From contig AP025051.1 in assembly GCA_036186865.1 (NCBI GenBank), positions 21,257,820-21,321,819 on the forward strand: a DNA stretch of 64,000 nt, given 5' to 3'. This stretch comes from Eustoma russellianum (Eukaryota; Streptophyta; Magnoliopsida; Gentianales; Gentianaceae). Both the position numbers and the translations under genes were made by a program. Of the stretch, positions 33,971 through 45,195 are shown in pieces. The notes beneath the pieces are model-generated. The model saw nothing but the letters and a program-made list of their open reading frames with translations, was not told the DNA's origin and made no database searches. Every line of letters starts with the position of its first letter. The stretch's first letter is position 1.

Positions 33971-34635
33971 TTTTTTTGCAAAGGAAGTGTTATTTTATTT
34001 AAACCTTACTTATGGCGGAGGAATACCATAGTACATTAAGGATCATCATACGAAGAAAGTGAATGTAAAGCCCTAATAAGTGTCAATCTCCAATCATATA
34101 TGATATGCCACATTAAAACCTTGCCAAGTAAAACCACCCTTGTGGACAAAACCTTGGCAACGGAAAAGCATACATATATATACGACTAGAGCGTGTACAT
34201 AGAACAAATGTCACTAAATAACATATTGAGGGGAGTCGAACTATGTCAACAGCAGGTCCCAATAGATGTCGTCATGTAGAGAACCCTGTATGCCCGTTCG
34301 TTTGAAGAGAGATATGTATAGGCCAAGAGAAATTCACAAAATGAAGAAGGCAAGTATGTTGAAAACATGTGCTGATGCAAGAAGTCAAACCATAAGATCT
34401 CCAATGCAGTTGCCGTGGATCCATGCAAGAAAAGCATAACAAGGAGTTGAGCAACAACAATAAGATATTGACCACATATAAATAAAATCCAACGCCAGAA
34501 GAGAAACTACCCATGTTGCCTGTATCCTCGAACACAGGCAACAGAACGCAGAAATGAGCCAGAAACCACCTCTGTAAAGATAAAAAAAGTAAATCAGAAC
34601 CATGGGAAGTAAGTGAGATACCCAGGTTGCCCATA

Positions 34636-37600
34636 TCATAAGATGATACGGGCAACACATATGAATAAGAGTTTTATCCATGCCGCAAATGGAGAATTGC
34701 ATCTATCTAAATGCTTGCTCGAACCAATGATGGTAATTCTGAAGTGGTCCGAAATATGGAGAGGGGATTCCTTGATCTGACAATTCTGAGCGAGAAAGTG
34801 TGCTGGTTTGTTCGCTTCCCGTGGTGTGTACAACAGAGATAAAGACAGAGTATGTAAAAGATCACGAAATACAATGGCTATATTCAAGCGCCCATGCTAT
34901 ACCTGTCGCAAGACATCTTGTGCATCCACCTCTACATCAATGGGAGTCCAATATCGTGCAAAAAATAAGAATGTGTAAAAAGGTGTCTGTAGTTCCGCCT
35001 CAGCCGGAGTCGAGAGAGGCAAATGAAACCTCCTATAAAATTGCCACGACAATCTCGTAGAATTGCACCTGCAGCAGCAGAGATACTCCTATGAGCCGCA
35101 TCAACATTCAACTTGAATCTATCAGAAGGAGGTTGCATCCAATGAACAACCCGATATCTTCAAGCTCGCAAGATCGGTGAAAGGCCACAAGTTACTAAAG
35201 TAGAATCTGAAACTGTATATTTTTTACCGTGTTCTGCGGTCGTCCAATTGTAAATGGATCGTCTAATCATCTCCACAACATTATGACGAGACCAGACTCC
35301 CTCACCAAAAGTGATTGATGAATAAGCCCTCCAAAGATCCCATGTAATTATACCCGGTATAATATTACGTAGACGACCTTTGAATGATCGAGCTTGAGTG
35401 GAAGCCCACCATTGTAATAAATAGTGCAAGAGAGTGATTGTCGAAACTGCATGCCCATCTAGACAAGAACTGATATACCTCCAAATGGAATGGACCTCAA
35501 GGCAACCCAAAAATATGTGATCTTGTGTCACCACCGCTATTAGACAGAACAGACAGCGAGTGGGACAAACAGTAACAAATCTGGATAGGGAGTCAGGAAG
35601 TGGCAAGGCACCATGATATAGACACCAAAGAAAAAGACGAATATTGGGACGGAAAAGCTTATGCCAGACAAACTGAAGTGAATCCCCACCAAACGAATTT
35701 GTTCATACACTATTCGTATAGAAAACGTGTCATCCGACATCCCTTCACTTATCACCGAATGAGTCATACAGAAAGAATGCACTCGGCAGATGCGCTTCTA
35801 GTCTGAGGAATCTGTGATTCACCAACCAAGAGTTAGACGATCGCCATACGTTGAACAAAAAAAGCACTCCATAGTGAGGGCTGGGTATGATATTTCCACC
35901 ACAAGCGACAAGATTAAGTAGTCTGAGTATCCTCTAAACTCCAGAGACCTAATCCACCCTCCCCACTAGGCCGAAATAGTCTCTCCCCGATACCTAGGAG
36001 TGGCAAACCCCACCATTAGTACTCCTCCAAAAGAACGTACAAATTAAGTAGTGTAGAAGTCGAATCGTGCTTTGTGGGAGAGAGCAAGCAGCCATCATAT
36101 GTAAAGGAATAGCCCCTAGAATATGTTTAATTAAAACCAGTCTGCCTGCATAACTCATAAACTTGTTCTGCCACATATGAAGCTTCGTTTGAAAAGAAGA
36201 CACTAGTGATAAAAAATGAGACGCCCGCTCCTTGCCTTTGGTAACTAAATCCCCATATATTTGAGCAGAAAAGAAGCAGAGGTCATCTGCAGCGCATGCT
36301 CCATTCGCCTGACCCTTGTAGTTGAAAGATATAAAGCTGCAACAAGATGGCTTTTTTGAAAATTAATGGCCTGGCCAGATGCTCATTGATACAATTGCAG
36401 AAAAGCCCCAAACCTCTTCAAATTCGTTAAACTACCATTTAGAAAAACAAGCAACTCATCAGCAAAAACGAGATGTGTAATGCATGGACGAGCCCGGCCC
36501 ACATTAAAAGTGTGTAGAGTGCGAACCGAAGTCAAATTATTCAAACCCCTTGAGAAGGCCTCAGAGGCGAGAATAAATAGGAATGGAGATAATGGATCCC
36601 CTTGCTTAACCCCTCTAGTGGGCTGGAAAAAACCAGTGGGAACTCCATTGATTAAGATAGATAAGTATGTGCCTTTCAAATGATAAAGATGAGATTATTA
36701 AATCGAGTATCAAATCCAAACCGAGTAAGGAGCTGAGAGAGAAAAGTCTAACTCACTCGATCAAACGCTTTCATCATATTAATTTAATCATTACATTCGA
36801 CCCCCTTACCTTCTTATCAAGCAAATGAACCATCTCTCGAGCTATGACAATATGATCCAGAATATCTCTACCTTTCAGGAATCCAGCTTGTTCAGTAGAA
36901 ATAAGCTTAGGTAACAATGGTTGTAACCGCGAAGCAAGAATGCGAATAGCAACTTTGGAAATAAAATTCGGCAAACTTATAGGCCGAAAGTTTGAAAAGG
37001 TATGGGGACTAGCGATCTTTGGAATGACTGTAATTAAAGTACTGCCCATGGCATGTGAAAGCAGGAAACCCATAAAAAATTCTTGCATAGCCTTGAGGAC
37101 ATCAAACTGAATGATGCTCTAACATGTTTGATAAAAATGACCATTATAACCATCCGGACCAGTAGCACTATTAGGATCCAAAGCCCACTTAGCCTCCTTA
37201 ATCTCTGACAACGATGGTAATCACCAATAACTAATTTTCGTTAGCCGTTATAGTGGAAGGAATATAACCAAAAGCTCACCCTCATTAACTATTTGATCAG
37301 CCGTAAAAAGATGAGTGTAATAGGAAATTACAGCCTGTTGTATTGCCTCCTGTGAATCATATAAGGTACCTTCTACTGTTCGAATAGATGTAATACTTTG
37401 TCGATGATGGCGGTCTTTCACAATATTGTGAAAAAATGAAGTGTTTGCATCCTCAACCTTTATCCATTTGACACGTGCTTTTTACTCACAATATAAGAGT
37501 TGATTTCGTGATGCCATTTTATATTGTGCTTGGGCCGCATGATATTCCATATGAGAAACAGAATTTACATTCCTGTCAAACTGGCGCCCGCATCTCAAAA

Positions 37601-38572
37601 GTTCTTGTTCCGCATGTTTTAGCTTATCAAATATATTACCAAAGATGGAAATGTTCCAAGCCCTCAAATCCTTCTTTAAAGAATGTAGTTTATGATACAA
37701 TCCTCGCATACCACCGATTGTTGGATAAGAATACCATGATGCACGAAAAAAATCAAGAAAATCCGCATGCTCCGTCCACATGTTCTGAAATCCAAAAGGC
37801 TTTAGGACCCTGAAATCCTGGCTGAACACATCTCAATAATAATGGAGCATGGTCTGACGTCAAACATGGCAAATGACGAACCCGCTGGTTAGGAAAAATT
37901 TGATTAAATGATTCAGAGCACAACAGGCGATCTAGCTGCCGCTTAACGATGCCTAAACCTCGCCCACTAGTCCAGGTATGCATAGGACCATATATGGAAG
38001 ATCTATTAGAGAACAATAGGTTACACAATCATTAAACTCCTCTAATGACGAAAGCATTGGAATAGATAAACCTACATGTTCATCTATCGACAAATACGTT
38101 ATCCCCCAATTATCCAAGGATTTGTTTGTGTGTCATAATGCCGTTTCAAATCAACCCATAGCCGTCTTTTTGTCATAATCGTGTGTAATCCATAGGCCAG
38201 AGTAAACCATGCAACAATATCAGGACCAACCAGATGATACTGAAAATGAGAGCATTGTTTTCCATGTGGTAGAGATAATAAGTGAAGATCAGAGCTATTC
38301 TAAAAAACCCATACCTTACCTTCACATGTAGCCTCTGCTTGGGAAAATTTAAGTTTCATACGAATTCGTGAAAGCTGCGAGTTTGTCTTTTTTGGTTTAA
38401 TAATCACCAAGAGCTGTATTTTGTGTGATATTAACAATCGTTGTATTCGCACAAGGGAGTTATATACACCTCCCACATTCCATACTAGACAATTCATTGA
38501 GTTAATGAAGATTTGGAGTGTAAAGATCTGGTCACTCTTCCGTCGAAGGTGGATATAAACGAAGCATCTCAT
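34636..38572 (-). pseudogene. LINE ORF2 remnant (endonuclease, reverse transcriptase, RNase H)
   Basis: Pieces in changing frames on the minus strand. Endonuclease start MNCLVWNVGG at about 38495; the motif that should hold a catalytic Glu reads IIKPK, so the Glu is Lys. Reverse transcriptase: FRPISLPN and the EQAGFLKGRDILD segment (36774-37088), GVKQGDPLSPFLF (36383-36679), and the catalytic motif FADELLVF at about 36445-36470 with Glu in place of the second Asp. The zinc-rich region after the reverse transcriptase is at 35160-35606. RNase H parts (NVDAA near 35100, later REANKPAH near 34810) follow. Stops, frameshifts and two lost catalytic residues exclude activity. Confidence 0.85.
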
Positions 38573-40137
38573 GCTTAGTTCGACGCCGTCGTGGCATTGG
38601 ATGTGGGTCTTCCAATTCTGTTATCAGCTGGTCAGTTGTCCGCACAAATGAGTCCATAGCAACCATTCGTCGCTGCAACTCCTCAAACGAAGCCTGCATA
38701 TCTCTCTTCCACTCAGTAGATACTGTTGTAAATACATCTTTTGAAATCTCACCTAATATATCTACATCAGCCGACATTATGTCCGTATTGGTTTGTCCAA
38801 GCTTATAAATCTCAGAGTTAGAGACAGTAGCACATAGTAAGTCATCACGTTCCTCCACTATATCTTCTAGAGAAGCTCCAAGCTGACGTAATCTTGTTGT
38901 TGTATCTCCTCAATGGATATCTCAACAGCGGTTGAAAGGACACCAATTGCAGTTTCTTGCTGAGAGGCCAATGATGGAGCTTCTTGCCCATGAACAACCG
39001 TTCCTAATTTTGGTGCAGAAGTGTCGTGAATTTCCACAGAGCTCCTCCCTACATTCGAATCATCATCACCAGCCAAATGAATATCAACTTCTACAATTTG
39101 AGAATTCTTTTGAGCGATAACATTCTTCTTGGGGGTCTATCTTTTTGATTTTTCTTTCAATATCCGAGGTAGATTAAGTTCCAACTTAGTAGTCTGAGCA
39201 GGCGGTTCCACGTCCAAAGAACAGTCTTTCTGATCATGCCCTAAAGTGCGACAAGATGAGCAAAATAGTGGAACATTTTCATACTCCACTGAATGGTAAA
39301 ATTCATGCTCGCCACCCTGAATATGCAAATGTGATGGCAGTCCTTTTGATATATCTAGTTCAATACATAAGCGTACCACTGATGGGCGAAGTCCATTTAA
39401 TGTAGCCGATTCCATTTTAAGAGGAAATCCAATTATATGATCAATATCCCACAATGCAGTTTTATTCTGAATATATAGAGGCAATCCACGAAAAGAGACC
39501 CACACGGGAACAATCGGCTTATCCACTTTCGGATCAAAATCAAGAGTCCATTTTGTGACTCTCATAATGTAGTGATTTAATGTCCATGATCTTCTCAAGA
39601 AACAACGCTGATAATCTTCCGGATTAGAGAAAGTGAGCAAAACATGATTATCATCTAATAGTCTAATTTTTGGTGTATTTTTGAAACCAAATCGCTCCAG
39701 ACAATTTGATAATTGCTTCATATTAGGACGACCATGTCAAAACGTACCAACGAGTGTGTATTTAAATGGAAGAGAGTACCTGTCAACTTCTTCAGATGAA
39801 AAACGAATGGAAGGTAATCCTTTATACCGAGTCGCAGGATGCATAGAAGATGATGATGGCTCTAGATTTTTTGGTGCTACCACCTCAGCAAATGACTTTG
39901 TCAAAGGTACATGATCAACCAAAAGAGGATCATGACCCGACAATACCGGTTCCATATCGATCGCACTTGACAAAAATAAATAACAGCAAAGAATTCAATT
40001 CGCAGGTAAGAAATCGAAGTAAGAGAGCCAACAAAATCCTGTATCCTACAAGAATTGAGAACAAAATCACTAGAAATACAATGAAATCGATGCGTCCTCA
40101 TGCTGGAATCGTAGTCTCCAGAGCCGCCGCTGCCATA
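38532..40137 (-). pseudogene. LINE ORF1 remnant (DUF4283 and zinc knuckle)
   Basis: A minus-strand frame from 39973 to 39137 has one in-frame stop at 39737-39739. It encodes a DUF4283-like RNA-binding domain (FGFKNTPKIRLLDDNHVLLTF, then PVWVSFRGLPLYI) and a zinc knuckle CSSCRTLGHDQKDC at about 39228-39270. After another stop it continues to 38867, and a shifted frame from 38858 to 38532 encodes a possible coiled coil and a basic end. A candidate upstream ATG in a GCG-rich context lies at 40135-40137 but its frame closes soon. ORF1 would bind LINE RNA; this copy is broken. Confidence 0.78.
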
Positions 40138-40164
40138 TTTTGTTAGAGAGTCCTATTGAACACT

Positions 40165-41322
40165 TATATATTCATATAAGTTCATTCATATATGGTTGAT
40201 TATATTTAAAATTTAGTGTGTGATGTGTAGAATTATATGTCTGCATGTGTGAAAGGGGCACTAGCCGTGTGGCCACGGTTGGAAGATTTACAAAATGAAA
40301 GAAAGGTACAATTGTGGAATGGTTAATAAATTTGCTATGAATTTGCAAAACATATGATTGTAATTTTCGATATTAGTTATGGATCATGCATTTGTATGAT
40401 TGTTTTTATAGGCGGTTGAGTATATATTTACAAATATATGTGCGTGTGATATGTGGACCAGTTTACATATGTATGTGTTTACAAAAAAACAAAAGAAAAG
40501 AAACATAGGTGTGCTGTGCACCGGCCGTGTAGGCCTTTTTGGTGATGTGAATTTAGATATGGGAAAGTGTAAGTTACCTTTATGCATACAAATATATTAA
40601 ATGGCCACTAGGCATAGTGGAGGGCCAGTGACCGAAAGTGCAGGAGGTAGGGAAGGGAAATTGATAGTGCATCCTCAATATCTTTAAATTGAGATGCTTC
40701 CTTATGTTGGTATGTATATTTATGCACATAATCTATGATGTAGGTAATTTGGTGTGATGGTTGAAGTTGAAGAATTATGTAGGATTGAACCGATTGACCA
40801 ACCTGTGACAGGGCTTAGGTGCTGGTCCAATTTTGCCAAACATATGAATGATATAGTATAAGTTACGAGAATAAAAGTAGGGTTTTTGGACTGGAACTTG
40901 GGCAAATTAAATTTTGAAAAGTGGCTGAAGGAGGTGTGTATACATACGTACTGTATATGCGCATGTATGGGCATGGACATATATATGTATATATGTATAC
41001 GACGGCTGGGAGGTATTTTTGGGATTTTAGAATCATTTGGTATATCTAGTTTGGAATATTTGGTTATTTGGGTATTTTGGTAATTTTAGGAAATTATTTG
41101 GATTGGGTTCATTGTAATTGGACTATTTGGTAACTTTGACTAACTTTTGGACTTAGAAAATAATTTGTGAAAATTGCATTCATATTCGGAAATTCACCCT
41201 TACAGGAGAAATATATCTGTAAGCCGGATTGATTCTTGTTTTGGTTATCGAGCGCTGCAGATGTAATTACCTTGTCAGGGACAGGGTTTCTATATGTCTA
41301 TTTGGATTGTTGCGAATATAAC
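40165..41322 (+). repeat. Element C right LTR, piece 2
   Basis: Continues the LTR of C after the LINE and matches about 28990-30146. It ends at ATAAC (41318-41322), the left target site of E. Confidence 0.85.
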
Positions 41323-43762
41323 TATAGGACCTGCAGAGCACCACTAGAAGGGAGGGGGGTTGAATAGTGGATGCGGAAAATTTGGTTTTTAAAATTGTTT
41401 TAAACCAAAAACCCAACTTCTGAAAACAGTTTCTGTTTTCAGGACCTGTTTTGAAACGTTTTGAAAACTAGGTTACATGTCTTCAAAAATTCTGAAATTT
41501 GGAGAGATCATAGTCTCAGATATTCTGAGTATCTCCTAAAAATTTCATATTAAAATTCAACCTTTAACCCCTTCAAAAATCGTTGGTGGTCAGATTGCGC
41601 AAATCTGCCAGAAACGGTAGTCTGATTTGAAAAATTAATTCTGATTAAACCGTTACTCTAAATGGTCTGAAAATTTAATGACAAACCCTTATTATGTGTA
41701 TTTAATTGGGTTGAAGCAGTTTTGCAAAATTCTTTTGGGAAGTACGTCAAATACGTTCAAAGTCTCAACCTTTGCAAGTCTGAAAATCAGACTGCACTAG
41801 TCTCAGAACTATTGACGTTTGAATGACTTATACTTACCCAAAAGGGTTGAAACTTACGCCAAATGAAACTTAAGAGGTGTGATTATATTTCTGCAAATTT
41901 TGGTAATTTTTGAAAGTCGTTTGATATGTTTACTAATGCAATGAAAACGATGCAAAGTGCTGGAAACTGAAAGTAAAGTGCTGAAAGTAATAACACCGAG
42001 AATTTTATACTGGTTCGGTTAACACAACCTACTCCAGTCTTCGAGGACACCTTTCTCGGTTATCACTAAACAAAATAACACCTTACCACAAAGGGTTTCT
42101 GGAGTTGCATACCAACTCCAACCCTTTACAAACGATACAAGTAATCACACCTTTCACGAACGCCACCACCGAACGAATGAAGGTTTAATCACACCTTGAT
42201 CAACCTTTTACAACAATGAACGTATATTGTGGTCTATACAAAGCCTATTCAATATGTTTGAATATTAGAACAATAGGCTTGAAAGAGAAGAAGAAGAAAG
42301 AAATATGGAAGAAGAAAGTGGAAGACTTTTTTTGGACTTGGAAATTATGATACTTGTCTTGCTTTTGTTTGCTACATCTCTTCTCCTTTTAATCAGCCTT
42401 GGCCGCCCCCTTAGGGCTCTTTTCCATCTTGAGAATTCTCTTTTAAGTCCTTGGAAGAATGTCTTGTGTAAATGTGACATCAACTTGCTTACTTGGCAAC
42501 ACTTCATTGGATGATTATCTTGGCCTTGCTTACTTGACACTTTATGATTGCTGTAAAAATCTGAGATTAACTTGAAAAACATGTGCCAAAAAGAATTCAA
42601 AACACTACCAAATAATCACCATTCAATCCTTTCAATTTTGGGATGCAAATTAAGGACAAATGAATAGTAAATTCGGCCACTATTCACATGTGCTGAAAAT
42701 TTTCAGCATGTGTTGCATTTTTGAAATCTTTCCTTGTGTGTTGCCCTCTTCAAAGTCACCTATCATGTGTGACTTATTTTCCACCAATTAAAGTGCCAAA
42801 TAAGCTCCATCTAGGCTCCAACAAAGCTGAAAATGGTGTACGAAATTCCTGCACATGTGCTGAATTTTCTGTTGTTAAACTTTGTCAAAAAATACACAAT
42901 ATTTACACATATATGGTAAATTCCAATCATCCCTAATTTGAAGATTCTAGAACACTTTAATATGTCTTAAATATGTATAAAGTGTCTAGATACATGTTAC
43001 ATGTCATGCCAAAAACGTTCCATGTGTTATGTTCGTAGAAAACCGAATTTTCGACTTTTGTCGATTATGCGATTTTTCTCCGATTAAATTCAAACTTTTT
43101 GCACATGTTATATATATTATGTCACACATAATATACATAATATGACTTTAATATTCAGCTCTAATGGCTGATCAAAGTGGCGCCTACATGTGACAAAAAT
43201 GTTGAATTTGAAATCTCAACAATTTCGTCTTAATTGGGGGTGATTTGTGTGTGCCAACATGGAATAGTTTTATGGATGAATATACCATGTAAGCCACGAA
43301 ATTTGTGGCCATTTTTGAAGTGTAGGGGCTGGCCATCTATATATGGCAAGTACATGACACGTTGGCGAAGTTTCGGTTGTCACCAGATACGACAATTTTT
43401 GGTTTAGGACCTTGTAATGTGTCGTAATAATTTTTTCATCACCATGACTTATATCATATGATATAAGACCTGAACATACTCATAAATATGAGGTAAGTAT
43501 AGTGGTGTGACGTTGACATACGTTCGTAATATATATAACGTGTCGGTAGTACGTTGGAATATATATGTATCGTGCCTTTTAAAAAAATCTGAATATATAT
43601 ATATAAAAATATATATAAAACATGTGATGAATAGTAGAAGGAGACTTTCCATTCTTCAATTTTTTGACATCATGCCTTTTTCAAATATATCTCCATTTAA
43701 TGAACTACTTAGTTCATTTAACTATGTACTTCACTTAATGAACTAGTTTAGTTCATTAATGG
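41323..43762 (-). repeat. Element E left (3') LTR, piece 1
   Basis: Begins TATAGGACCTGCAG on the plus strand and matches 54459-54474 joined to 56875-59293. Near the outer end is a C/G-rich stretch (CCACTAGAAGGGAGGGGGG) common in this LTR type. A TATA-like CTATATATGG at 43337-43346 reads TATATAG on the minus strand. It is interrupted by F after AATGG. Confidence 0.85.
43758..43762 (+). other. Left target-site duplication of element F
   Basis: AATGG, repeated at 53000-53004 after F. The partner LTR of E shows this target once, uninterrupted, near 59292-59296. Confidence 0.92.
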
Positions 43763-44103
43763 TGATGCGTGCAACTCGTGGGCTCCAACAATTCCACCTT
43801 CTAAACGTCCTTCACAAAGGGTTAGGCACAAAGAAGTAAACTTCCCCTTGCTTCCTTAGTGATCAAAACGTATGGATAACGAGCAAGACCAACACTACAA
43901 GATGGTCGTTGAACAGGCAAACCAAAATGGCCCTCCTGGACGGCACCTTTTAGCAATGGCAATACCTTCAAAACGCTCAACTTTGAAGGATCTTAACTTA
44001 GGTTTTTAATGCAAAACCAAGAAAACAAAGTATCACTCAAAGTGAAGAAAATATCAAGAATTGTTATTCATCAAAAGGTGTGTTTACAATCAGCCAAAGG
44101 GGT

Positions 44104-44112
44104 CTATTTATA
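44104..44112 (-). promoter_or_regulatory. TATA box of element F LTR
   Basis: TATAAATAG on the minus strand, matched by 51933-51941 in the 5' LTR, which is the copy that would drive transcription of F. Confidence 0.65.
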
Positions 44113-44815
44113 GGCCTAGAAAACGTCCCCATTCAGCTTTGAAAGGCTAGAAATAATTCAAAATAAAGCTAGCTAACAATGTTTGAAAATTGAAAACTAT
44201 TTGAATTCAAAGCTAAAACAAATCCTAGCTAAAAACTTCAAATCTTGCAAGACATTATCTTCAATGAATCTGGTCATGTTTGGTGATGAAATTGGCGTTG
44301 GAGATATAGATGAAGTGGTTGAGCTTGAATTCAAAGGCTAGTTGAAGATTGGATTCACTTTGACTTCAAACTTGAATTCAATCTTTGAATTATGATGCCA
44401 TCCTTTTTGATCTTCAGGTGGGCGTGTGGAAGGATAAAGAAGTGTAGAAAATCTGATTTGGATGATGATAAGATGGCTGGACTTGAATTCAAATGTTGAT
44501 TGAAGATTGAATTCAAATTGAGTTTGAATTTGAATTCAAACTTGGATTCAAATTTGATTTGTGATCTATCCTCATCCTTGCTTCAAGATAGGCGTGTGGT
44601 TTCTTCAAAAATGGCTGAAATCTTTATCTTGAATTTGAAGGCCTAATCTGGTTGGAACTTGAATTTGAAATCGTGGCTAAATTTTAAATTCAGGTTAATC
44701 TTCCTTTTTGAATTCCATATGGCCGGCCCCTCCTTTGGTGGATGAAGATACTTTGAGCTAATTTTGAAAGAAGGGATTTCATCTTGGCACATTTGAATTT
44801 GTCTTAGCGTAGACA

Positions 44816-44925
44816 AACATTCTCTTCAAACATTCTCTTCAAACATTCTCTTCAACATTCTCTTCAAACATTCTCTTCAAACATTCTCTTCAACATTCTC
44901 TTCAAACATTCTCTTCAACATTCCA
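44816..44925 (-). repeat. 12/13-bp minisatellite in the F LTR
   Basis: Tandem copies of ACATTCTCTTCAA and the one-base-shorter ACATTCTCTTCA. The other LTR has the same array at 52647-52726 with two fewer copies, which accounts for the length difference of the LTRs. Confidence 0.85.
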
Positions 44926-45024
44926 TGTACCTAATTTACCTACAAAGCAAATACATAAAACTAAGATCACACGACACAAGATAAAATTCAAAAACAAGAA
45001 TGTAGACGTGCATGTGATACATGC

Positions 45025-45195
45025 TCAAGTTGAAGGTTCAATGAAATGAACCCAAGGAGTCTTAGGTTCATCTTGAACATGCTTGTACAAGAAGGTGGCA
45101 ACTTGATGACAAAGTTCCCTTGCCCTCCTTCTTGTCATAGGACCTTTGACCTCTTGATGAGGCCCTTGATCCTCATCGGACCCTTGATCCTCATC
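45025..45195 (-). pseudogene. LTR-encoded C-terminal extension of F, out of frame
   Basis: Within the 3' LTR a 56-codon open stretch begins with two DEDQG repeats. It contains the basic motif GPMTRRRARE and ends with TGA at 45025-45027. The same stretch is intact in the other LTR (to about 52828). The main Gag-Pol frame enters the LTR one base out of step and stops at 45135, so this tail is not reached in this copy. In CRM elements a C-terminal CR motif of the integrase takes the place of a chromodomain and partly overlaps the LTR (from memory of the family). I infer that this is the equivalent tail. Confidence 0.65.

Larger units (their letters stand above)
33971..40164 (-). mobile_element. 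L1-type LINE (H), minus strand, degenerate
   Basis: A 6.2-kb non-LTR element. Read on the minus strand it has ORF1 (DUF4283-like plus zinc knuckle), ORF2 (endonuclease, reverse transcriptase, RNase H) and a 3' end in a short poly(A), seen as seven T at 33971-33977. It splits the LTR of C: the flanks are CATGTATTCGT on the left and TATATATTCAT on the right, an imperfect target duplication of about 10 bp. It appears to be of near full length, but ORF2 is broken in many places. Confidence 0.87.

Noticed and set aside
42265..42600. 111-codon minus-strand ORF with a Ser-rich end
   Set aside because: It lies in the LTR of E, is not open in the corresponding part of the other LTR near 57800-58140, and has no recognisable motif.
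44816..44925. CRISPR-like array of short repeats
   Set aside because: The units are directly adjacent without unique spacers and lie in an LTR of a plant element; it is a minisatellite.
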